NCBI RefSeq assembly: GCF_000021485.1
Contig: NC_011761.1
Span: 1,704,001 to 1,768,000, forward strand
Length of the DNA: 64,000 nt
From: Acidithiobacillus ferrooxidans ATCC 23270
Lineage (GTDB): Bacteria > Pseudomonadota > Gammaproteobacteria > Acidithiobacillales > Acidithiobacillaceae
Reading direction: 5' to 3'
The translations under genes were made by a program, and so were the position numbers. Below, one piece after another: positions 57,720 through 64,000 of the stretch. Position 1 is the first letter of the stretch. Every line of letters begins with the position of its first letter. The notes under the pieces were generated by a model that saw only the letters and a program-made list of their open reading frames with translations, was not told the origin of the DNA and did no database searches.

Positions 57720-58199
57720 ATGTCCACCGAGCATGCCCGTATTGCCTACCTCTCCTTCACCAAGACCGCGCCCGAAGTGTACGCCGCACTCCTGGCGATG
57801 GGGAAAGCGGTCGATGATTCCGGCCTCGAAAAACCCCTGACGGAACTGATCAAGGTGCGGGTATCGCAAATCAACGGCTGTGCGTTCTGCATTCAGTATC
57901 ATCTGAATGTCGCCCGTCAAATCGGTATGGAACCGGTCAAGCTGGATCTGGTCGCGGGCTGGAGGGATGCCGGTGTTTTTTCTGCACGGGAGCAGGCCGC
58001 TTTGGCGTGGGCGGAATGCCTGACGGCGCTCGCGACCCAGGGGGCGCCCGACGCCGTCTATGAGACACTGCAGTCTCAGTTCACGGAAACAGAAGTGACG
58101 TTCCTGACGGTGGCCATCGGCGCCATCAATCACTGGAATCGACTGGGTGTTGGTCTGCGATTTTCGCCGCCGCCCCCTCGCACGGGGAGTCACGTATGA
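57720..58199 (+). CDS. AhpD/carboxymuconolactone decarboxylase-like protein
   Basis: A 159-residue all-helical protein. The redox motif is CAFCIQYHL (CxxC with the following His), as in AhpD-like alkylhydroperoxidases. LIKVRVSQINGC is the lead-in. It probably reduces peroxides or guards against electrophiles. Its stop overlaps the GNAT start (ATGA), so the two form an operon under MarR control (inference). Confidence 0.87.
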   Translation: MSTEHARIAYLSFTKTAPEVYAALLAMGKAVDDSGLEKPLTELIKVRVSQINGCAFCIQYHLNVARQIGMEPVKLDLVAGWRDAGVFSAREQAALAWAECLTALATQGAPDAVYETLQSQFTETEVTFLTVAIGAINHWNRLGVGLRFSPPPPRTGSHV

Positions 58200-58681
58200 T
58201 TTCGGCAAAGGGCGATCCGGAAAACAGCGGGAATATCCCCGCTGCGGTCGAACTGCGTTATGTCGATCAGGAGGACGACATCTGGACCTGCTACCCTCTG
58301 ATCCGGCAACTGCGGCCGCACCTGGATTCTGAACAGGAGTTTCTGCGACGTTGGCAGCACCAGACGAGCCAAGGCTACCGCCTGCTGGCCCTGTGGCACA
58401 AAACACAGCCCGTGGGTCTCGCCGGATTCCGCGTGCAAGACAACTTGGTGCATGGCCCGTTTATCTATGTGGATGATCTCGTTATTGATGAGTCCTGCCG
58501 CAGTCGGGGGTACGGGAAGATTCTCATCGAGCAACTAAAAGCAGAGGCCAAGCTTCTGGGCTGTTCCCGACTGTTGTTGGACGCAGCCATGAGTAATCCG
58601 CTCGGCCACCGTTTTTATTACCGCCAAGGGCTGTTGGCTACGGCTTTACGCTTCAGTATGACGCTGCCAGACCAAAGATAG
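58196..58681 (+). CDS. GNAT-family N-acetyltransferase
   Basis: A 161-residue acetyltransferase. The acetyl-CoA loop is DESCRSRGYGKILIEQLKAEA, preceded by the VDDLVI strand. The C-terminal block is LLLDAAMSNPLGHRFYYRQG. It is translationally coupled to the AhpD-like gene and related to the GNAT at 52381-52842. Confidence 0.87.
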   Translation: MISAKGDPENSGNIPAAVELRYVDQEDDIWTCYPLIRQLRPHLDSEQEFLRRWQHQTSQGYRLLALWHKTQPVGLAGFRVQDNLVHGPFIYVDDLVIDESCRSRGYGKILIEQLKAEAKLLGCSRLLLDAAMSNPLGHRFYYRQGLLATALRFSMTLPDQR

Positions 58682-58761
58682 TTCGCCACACAGTGAATCA
58701 TCATGGTCCGTCCAGCAGAGATACACTGCCGGTTAGCTCTGAGTTAACCCAGAAAAAATGA

Positions 58762-58790
58762 AGGCACCTAGCAATGTTCGCTAAGTGCCT
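58762..58790 (-). terminator. Terminator after tRNA-Arg, probably bidirectional
   Basis: AGGCACCTAGC (58762-58772) pairs with GCTAAGTGCCT (58780-58790) with one mismatch. On the minus strand it is followed by TTCATTTTTTC, on the plus strand by GTTTT. It can end both the tRNA-Arg and the AhpD-GNAT transcripts. Confidence 0.7.
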
Positions 58791-58798
58791 GTTTTACA

Positions 58799-58875
58799 TG
58801 GTGCGCTCGGACGGAGTCGAACCGCCGACCTACTGGTTCGTAGCCAGTTGCTCTATCCAGCTGAGCTACGAGCGC
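58799..58875 (-). tRNA. tRNA-Arg (ACG)
   Basis: A 77-nt cloverleaf with encoded CCA. The acceptor stem is GCGCTCG/CGAGCGC, the anticodon loop CTACGAA has anticodon ACG, and the T-loop is GGTTCGACTCC. The first anticodon A is normally converted to inosine. Confidence 0.97.
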
Positions 58876-58943
58876 GTGGAGGGCGTAATATACTCACAGG
58901 AGAGAGTTTGGTCAATCCTTCGTCGCATCCGCCCCAACCCATT

Positions 58944-59678
58944 TCAAGCGCCGTCAGCGCCGCTTCCCGGTGTGCCTTTCTCCTTCGCCATTTCCGCCTT
59001 GAGCCGAGCAAGGTCGTCATCCACACCACTCGTAGCGCGCACCTCGTCCAGTTCTTTTTCGGTCTGGCTGCGGCTATCCAAGGGGTCACTCAACGCGCCG
59101 GACGCCATCAGGCCATCCATGGCCACTGCCTTGGCCTCCATTTGCCGGGTGCGATCCTGGGCGCGGCGCATGGCGTCGCCGGCGTCGTTCATGCCGTTGC
59201 CAATGCCCGTGAGCGACTCGCTGACCTTGACTTCCGCCTGCGCCGCGGCCATCTCGCTCTTGGTCACTTCCTTTTGGGTTCTGAACTGCTCTATGTGGTC
59301 CTGCAGCTTGCTTTCGTAGTCCGTCAGCTTCTGCGCCTGGGCCGCGACGGTATCATGGGCTTCCTTGAGGGAGGCGATCTTCTGCAACTCCGACTGCTTC
59401 TGGGCCAGCTCGGCACGCGCCAGATCTTCGCGGTTGGCGCCCAGTGCCACTCGGGCGTCGGCGTCGGCTTTATCCGCCGCCTTTTGGGCCTGGGCCATCT
59501 GGTTTTCCAGAGAAATCCGTTCCGTCACCACATCGGCAAGATGCCTTTTGGTATCCTGCAGATTGGCAATCATTTTCTCGTAGGACAAATCCAGGGTTTC
59601 TGCCGGGTCCTCCGCATTATCGAGAAAATGGTTTACCTTGCTTTCCAGTATTTCTGCGGCATGTTTGAATATCGACAT
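58944..59678 (-). CDS. pspA: PspA/IM30-family membrane-stress protein
   Basis: A 244-residue, nearly all coiled-coil protein. The start SIFKHAAEILESKVNHFLDNAEDP is the usual PspA amphipathic opening, and EDPAETLDLSYEKMIANLQD is family-typical. ESCRT-III-like PspA rings protect the inner membrane. No pspF, pspB or pspC is adjacent. Here it is the last gene of a four-gene operon with two YbjQ-like proteins, 39 bases after the second. Confidence 0.92.
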   Translation of the reverse strand: MSIFKHAAEILESKVNHFLDNAEDPAETLDLSYEKMIANLQDTKRHLADVVTERISLENQMAQAQKAADKADADARVALGANREDLARAELAQKQSELQKIASLKEAHDTVAAQAQKLTDYESKLQDHIEQFRTQKEVTKSEMAAAQAEVKVSESLTGIGNGMNDAGDAMRRAQDRTRQMEAKAVAMDGLMASGALSDPLDSRSQTEKELDEVRATSGVDDDLARLKAEMAKEKGTPGSGADGA

Positions 59679-59717
59679 CAGATCACTCCTTGGGACGGCA
59701 TCGTGCCGTTCGTTGCA

Positions 59718-60542
59718 TCAATCATTCACCGGAATCACCAGTTGCGGACTCAGGGCATCAACCAGCGCATCGGCATTTTCCATGGCCTTCACTGCCGTGC
59801 CCACCGCAAAAAACTCGATGATATGCGGCTTCCAGTTATGACTGCCTTCATGCAGTTGTACGCCGGTAATGCCGTCCGCCTGTGCCTCCTGGGCCTCATG
59901 TTGCATCCGTTCCATCGCCAATTCACGGGCGTCATACATGGCCTGGGTAAATTGCTCCATTTCCGTATTGCGTCCGACATTGCCCAGGGATTTCAACATC
60001 CCCTGGTGGGCGACATGGTACACACAGGAACCCATCACCATTTCCATCGGCCGGTAACCCGCCTGCAGCAGCATCCAGAAATCCTGCCCACTGAGATCGC
60101 TGGTAAAGGGTTTGCCCCCCACCCCCTTGAAACCGGAGGCGCCGCTGCGATGCGCGATGGCTGTACCAATCGCCATGAATTCGAGAATTTCCTGATCCCA
60201 TTCCATGCGTTTGACTTCCAGGCGCACACCGACGATACCATCCGCCTGTAGCAGGATGGCCTCCTGTTCCATGCGGCTCATGGCCAGCTCACGCGCTTGA
60301 TACATCGCCTGAGAAAGAACGTCCATCTCCATGTTCTGGTTCCAGTTTCCATACTGAATACCCATGTGGTAAATACACGAGCCTACTACCAGCCCCAATG
60401 GCTCAAAATTGGCCTTGCGGACCATGACGAACTCATTGACGGAGAGATCAGAGGTAAAAATGCCCTCATGGCTGCCCTGCGAGCGTAAACCCTTCAGACG
60501 TTCGACGGCATGAGGAGCCAGTTGTTCAGCGGTATCGGTCAT
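59718..60542 (-). CDS. Tandem YbjQ-like (heavy-metal-binding domain) protein
   Basis: A 274-residue protein made of two related halves. Each has a TSDLS start, then [13 protein letters not shown] or [11 protein letters not shown], then [14 protein letters not shown] or [14 protein letters not shown], then [10 protein letters not shown] or [10 protein letters not shown]. These are YbjQ/DUF74 features; the family forms pentameric barrels, and the heavy-metal name rests on weak evidence. Its start overlaps the stop of the upstream paralogue by four bases. Soluble and probably cytoplasmic. Confidence 0.85.
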   Translation of the reverse strand: MTDTAEQLAPHAVERLKGLRSQGSHEGIFTSDLSVNEFVMVRKANFEPLGLVVGSCIYHMGIQYGNWNQNMEMDVLSQAMYQARELAMSRMEQEAILLQADGIVGVRLEVKRMEWDQEILEFMAIGTAIAHRSGASGFKGVGGKPFTSDLSGQDFWMLLQAGYRPMEMVMGSCVYHVAHQGMLKSLGNVGRNTEMEQFTQAMYDARELAMERMQHEAQEAQADGITGVQLHEGSHNWKPHIIEFFAVGTAVKAMENADALVDALSPQLVIPVND

Positions 60543-61516
60543 ATGAGATCCTTTCGTGCAGTGGCAGCACTTTTCAATGGGTGATCAACAAGAGAAATCA
60601 TGGGAATCAACTCGTGCTGGGGGGCGTTTTGCGGCAGATAGCTGACGGCCGTACCAATACTGATGTGACGGCAGAGAAAGCGTTCCGGATTGTCCTGATC
60701 TCCGGCCACATGAAACATCTGGGTGTAACTGGTGTGGGCCAGTACCGCAGCCGCCATCCGCCGCCCGTCTTCGCGTAAATCATAGAGGGCACGACGGCGG
60801 ACATTTTCCTGGAATGCCGACAGGTCAGTGATTTCCATATTCCAGTAACGTGCGGCAAAAGGGGCGGACTGGGCAGCCTGCGCAGCAACGGTCCCCATCC
60901 ACGGGCTGTACCAGTCAAAATTGGCCCCTATGGCAATGCCCACGGGTACCACTCCGTCTTCCAGCAGGCGTACGAACTCCAGTGCCGAAACCGTGGCTAC
61001 GACGGGCTCCGCAGACGGCGGCAAACCGCGAATGCGAATGGCCGTACCGGTAACACCATAGTCCATATCTTCGCGTTCGCCGCGGTGTACCTGCATCCGC
61101 ACATCGACGATAGCATTGGCACCCAGCGCCAGGGCCTCCAGGCGCATGCGCTCCACTGCCGTGTGCCAGCCGTCATAGTGCCCCTGGGTCCAGGAATAAC
61201 CGAAATGGTACCAGCAATTGCCGGTCACCATGCCGATGGGCTGCACGCCGTGACTGCGCTGCAGTAACAGCTCCGAGGCCTTCGCCGTACTGATCCAGGG
61301 CAATCGCCCCTGGCTGGTCTGGAACATGCGGCTTTGAACGAAGGAAGGGAGGCGGTGCTGGCGCAACGCCTGCTCCCATTCGGAGTAGCGCTGCATTTCT
61401 TCAGGGGTTTGTGAGCGGATGCCTTTGCTGGCATTCTGACTGATATTTTCTGCGGCGTGCCGGGCATCGAGAGCAACCTCTTCGATACCCTGTTTGATTT
61501 TGTCCCAAATGGACAT
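60539..61516 (-). CDS. Second YbjQ-like protein with extended N-terminus
   Basis: A 325-residue protein. Residues 1-60 are helical and amphipathic ([20 protein letters not shown]), recalling a membrane-surface helix. Two YbjQ-like modules follow: [14 protein letters not shown] with [16 protein letters not shown], and [14 protein letters not shown] with the altered [15 protein letters not shown]. The second module is diverged. It is coupled to the downstream tandem YbjQ gene by overlap. Confidence 0.8.
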   Translation of the reverse strand: MSIWDKIKQGIEEVALDARHAAENISQNASKGIRSQTPEEMQRYSEWEQALRQHRLPSFVQSRMFQTSQGRLPWISTAKASELLLQRSHGVQPIGMVTGNCWYHFGYSWTQGHYDGWHTAVERMRLEALALGANAIVDVRMQVHRGEREDMDYGVTGTAIRIRGLPPSAEPVVATVSALEFVRLLEDGVVPVGIAIGANFDWYSPWMGTVAAQAAQSAPFAARYWNMEITDLSAFQENVRRRALYDLREDGRRMAAAVLAHTSYTQMFHVAGDQDNPERFLCRHISIGTAVSYLPQNAPQHELIPMISLVDHPLKSAATARKDLI

Positions 61517-61531
61517 AAGCCCTCCTTGAGA

Positions 61532-61912
61532 TTACCCCATGAGAAAGTCGTGCAGGGTATTACTCGCACCCTGCATTGCGCCGGAAAGATCCGCCAGATC
61601 GGCGACCAGACTTTCCAGCCAAACGGACAGCGGCAGGTCCTCATGCTTGAGGACGACCCCGCGCACCGTTTTTGCGCGCACCGTGCTGACGTGCACGCCG
61701 TTCTGCTTCAGGAAATAGTCGTTGTTGTCCGTATGAATCGTGATGGCTTCGATGTGGCTGGTTTTGGCAAAAAGCCCGTCCCTCTTGCGCTCCACTTCGA
61801 CGAACCCCGGCATATCGCCTTCAAGGCGCGACGCCAGCCCCTCCACAAAAGCCTTCATATCGGTTTGTGCCCGCCTGATCCAGGCAGTATTTTGGTCGAA
61901 ATCCGTGCTCAT
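61532..61912 (-). CDS. Conserved hypothetical, first gene of the pspA operon
   Basis: A 126-residue protein. It starts with a helix, then has beta-rich blocks (GFVEVERKRDGLFAKTSHIEAITIHTD is the strand region), and ends LPLSVWLESLVADLADLSGA with a last helix. I recall similar proteins near PspA and YbjQ genes in other bacteria, but cannot name the family. It lies 15 bases before the YbjQ-like gene and heads the operon. Confidence 0.72.
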   Translation of the reverse strand: MSTDFDQNTAWIRRAQTDMKAFVEGLASRLEGDMPGFVEVERKRDGLFAKTSHIEAITIHTDNNDYFLKQNGVHVSTVRAKTVRGVVLKHEDLPLSVWLESLVADLADLSGAMQGASNTLHDFLMG

Positions 61913-62063
61913 ACAAGGCCTCCCACCCTCGATTGCCGAAAATATACAGGCATACGATGACTCCCTAGCGGATAAAAATCCTTTTCACCACCCGTTTTGA
62001 GACCCCGCATGCCAACTATAGTTCGCTATTTCCGGTCATGCGCGAAATTCATCCGCCTGGCGC

Positions 62064-64000
62064 TCAGGGTGCTGCCGCCCAGGGCTGTAAACGTTTCAGC
62101 CGCAAACTGTTGCTGAGGACGAAAACCGAAGACAGGCCCATGGCCACGCCGGCGAGCATCGGATTGAGCTGAATCCCCAGAGGGATAGCCACACCGGCCG
62201 CCACCGGTATCAGCAGTATGTTGTAAAAAAAAGCCCAGAACAGATTCCCGCGAATGGTCCGCATGCTTTGGCGCGCTGCCTGAATGGCGGTAATCACCCC
62301 GCCCAGATCGCCATGGGTGAGGGTGATATCCGCCGCTTCCATCGCGATATCCGTGCCCGAGGCCAGAGCCATACCCACATCCGCCTGCGCCAGCGCCGGC
62401 GAATCGTTGATGCCCTCGCCGACAAAAACCACCTTGTGGCCCTCTGCCTGCAGTCGACGCACGATCTCCGCCTTATCCTGCGGCAATACCTGCGCATAGA
62501 TATCGTCAATTCCCAACCGGCCGGCGATCACCCTGGCCGCGGCCTCCGCATCGCCCGTCACCATCGCCACCCGCAAGCCAAGGGTCCCGAGCGCCCGTAC
62601 CACCTGAGCGGACTCCGGCCGAGCCACATCACTGATCTCCAGCAGCCCCAGCAGGCGGCCGTCCCTCGCCACACAGACGTTGGTCCCGCCGGTCTGCTGC
62701 AAATCGCCAGTGGAGAACCCCGCCATAACGACGCCCTGCTCTTCCATCCACGCCGGCGTGCCGGCCAGCACCGTCACCCCGTCGACCCTGCCCCGCACAC
62801 CCTTCCCCGGAAATGCCGTAAAATCACCCACTGCCGGGATATCCAGATGACGCTCCCCGGCGGCCGCCAGCACCGCTTGGGCCAAGGGGTGTTCGGAGGC
62901 GCTCTCCACGGCGGCGGCCATCTGCAATAAATACGCCGGGTCCGCGGCATCGATCCGGGTCACCGCCGGACGCCCGTAAGTCAGGGTCCCGGTCTTGTCC
63001 AGACAAACCGTATCCACCGCCGCCAGGGCCTCCAGTGCTGCTCCCTTGCGAAACAGCACACCCAGCTCCGCGGCACGCCCCGTACCGACCATCACTGCTG
63101 CCGGAGTGGCCAGCCCCATCGCACAGGGACAGGCCACCACCAGCACCGCGACTGCCGAGAGCATGGCGAGGGTGATCGCAGGCGGTGGCCCGAACAGCAG
63201 CCAGAAGAAGAAACTCAGCAAAGCGATCAGGATCACCAGCGGTGTGAAAATCCGCACCACCCGGTCTGCCAGACCCTGGATCGGCAGCTTGCCCGTTTGT
63301 GCCTGCTCCACCAGCCGGATGATCTGCGCCAGCACCGTACCCTGGCCTACCGAGGTTGCCCTGATCAGCAGGCGCCCTTCGCGGTTCACCGTGCCGCCCA
63401 CCACCGGATCACCCTGTTTTTTGCGCTCCGGCAGTGGCTCACCGGTGAGCATGGCCGTATCCACATGGGAGTCGCCATCCACGACCACGCCATCCACAGG
63501 CAGACGTTCCCCCGGCCTGACCACCACCTGGTCGCCCGGAACGACGGCGCCGATCGCGACCTGCAGCTCGGTGCCGTCGCGCAGTACATGGGCCTCCTTC
63601 GCCTGCAGACCCAGCAACTGTTTGATCGCTGCGGAAGTCCTCCCCTTCGCCAGTTCTTCCAGATATTTACCGAAGAGCACTGCGGCAATCACTACCGCCG
63701 CGGAGTCGAAATAAACATGCCGGGCGCTGGCGGGAAACCAGTCCGGCGCGACAAGGACCAGCATGCTATACAGCCAGGCTGCGCCGGTCCCCGTCGCCAC
63801 CAGGGAATTCATGTCCGGCGACAGGTGGCGGTAGGCCAGGAAGCCAGGCCGGAAAAATCGTCGGCCTGGGCCGGCCAGCACGATCGTCGCCAATACCGCC
63901 TGCACCCAGGCCCAGAACTGCGGGAAAGGCTCCAGGCCACTCAGCAGCCGATCCACTGCCGGAACCAGAGCCATGCCCATGGAGAGCAGTAGAATGGGGA
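62064..64000 (-). CDS. copA: Copper-type P1B ATPase CopA, N-terminus beyond the window
   Basis: The visible 640 or so residues include TGEP, the M6 motif [22 protein letters not shown], the HP motif SEHPLAQ, the M7 pair YNILLIPV and the M8 block [18 protein letters not shown] with YN and MxxSS fits the Cu+ (P1B-1) group. The frame stays open to the window edge ([13 protein letters not shown]), so any N-terminal metal-binding domain is not seen. It exports copper to the periplasm, a likely need in metal-rich acid. Only the 3' part is present here. Confidence 0.93.
   Translation of the reverse strand, partial: PILLLSMGMALVPAVDRLLSGLEPFPQFWAWVQAVLATIVLAGPGRRFFRPGFLAYRHLSPDMNSLVATGTGAAWLYSMLVLVAPDWFPASARHVYFDSAAVVIAAVLFGKYLEELAKGRTSAAIKQLLGLQAKEAHVLRDGTELQVAIGAVVPGDQVVVRPGERLPVDGVVVDGDSHVDTAMLTGEPLPERKKQGDPVVGGTVNREGRLLIRATSVGQGTVLAQIIRLVEQAQTGKLPIQGLADRVVRIFTPLVILIALLSFFFWLLFGPPPAITLAMLSAVAVLVVACPCAMGLATPAAVMVGTGRAAELGVLFRKGAALEALAAVDTVCLDKTGTLTYGRPAVTRIDAADPAYLLQMAAAVESASEHPLAQAVLAAAGERHLDIPAVGDFTAFPGKGVRGRVDGVTVLAGTPAWMEEQGVVMAGFSTGDLQQTGGTNVCVARDGRLLGLLEISDVARPESAQVVRALGTLGLRVAMVTGDAEAAARVIAGRLGIDDIYAQVLPQDKAEIVRRLQAEGHKVVFVGEGINDSPALAQADVGMALASGTDIAMEAADITLTHGDLGGVITAIQAARQSMRTIRGNLFWAFFYNILLIPVAAGVAIPLGIQLNPMLAGVAMGLSSVFVLSNSLRLKRLQPWAAAP

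Noticed and set aside
58785-60251. Open frame of 488 codons running through tRNA-Arg and opposite pspA
   Set aside because: It crosses a tRNA and is antisense to PspA and YbjQ-like genes.

Overview
The window looks like chromosomal DNA of an acidophilic chemolithotroph of the genus Acidithiobacillus, close to A. ferrooxidans. This is an inference. The strongest clue is a luxR-type gene, a small convergent-to-nothing middle gene and a luxI-type gene at 48.6-50.6 kb. They have the order and orientation known as afeR-orf3-afeI in A. ferrooxidans. Core genes of Gram-negative type (TamA/TamB, LpxH, HldD, TonB), moderate-to-high GC and c-type cytochrome lipoproteins fit this. No rRNA, phage, intact insertion sequence or CRISPR array was seen.

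0-2.1 kb holds an iron-linked group: a DUF2202 ferritin-like protein with a zinc-ribbon and glycine-rich head, a 2[4Fe-4S] ferredoxin, tRNA-Lys and an Irr-type Fur-family regulator with a dyad in front of it. 2.1-16.7 kb is mostly envelope: ThiO, the overlapping tamA-tamB pair, ampG-dacB for peptidoglycan, two small lipoproteins (one a cytochrome c), a fatty acid desaturase, and hldD with a nucleotide-sugar epimerase. 16.9-21 kb carries a Kef-type antiporter and acetyl-CoA synthetase. 21.1-29.9 kb is a tightly packed minus-strand run, xseB-ispA-dxs-folE2-aroC-MFS-clpB. 30-43.5 kb is housekeeping: an Fsr-like exporter, TonB, thioredoxin, XseA, a PQQ-type propeller with a DUF4168 partner, PpiB, LpxH, a P-type ATPase, LeuA and an Lrp regulator.

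43.5-58.7 kb is accessory in character. A porin, a TDT-family transporter and a LysR regulator lie between two imperfect direct repeats about 60 bp long and 3.8 kb apart. ribB follows with a clear FMN riboswitch. Next comes the quorum-sensing locus, whose middle gene I assign to the RsaM/DUF4902 family, with a 28-bp palindromic lux-type box over the afeI promoter. It is flanked on one side by a decayed copy of the paiB/pfpI junction and on the other by the intact paiB-pfpI genes. Between afeI and the intact genes is a gene graveyard: a toxin-antitoxin scrap, an EVE-domain gene with an internal deletion, a VOC gene with an in-frame stop, and an ABC ATPase tail. A five-gene stress-like operon follows (SRPBCC, transglutaminase, PaiB, DJ-1/PfpI, GNAT). 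After it come small regulator-effector pairs: TetR with darcynin, and MarR with an AhpD-like protein and a GNAT.

58.8-62 kb has tRNA-Arg and a four-gene operon linking PspA to two YbjQ-like proteins and an uncharacterised 126-residue protein, probably an envelope-stress module. The window ends inside a copper-type P1B ATPase gene. The most interesting parts are the flanked quorum-sensing island and the PspA-YbjQ operon.
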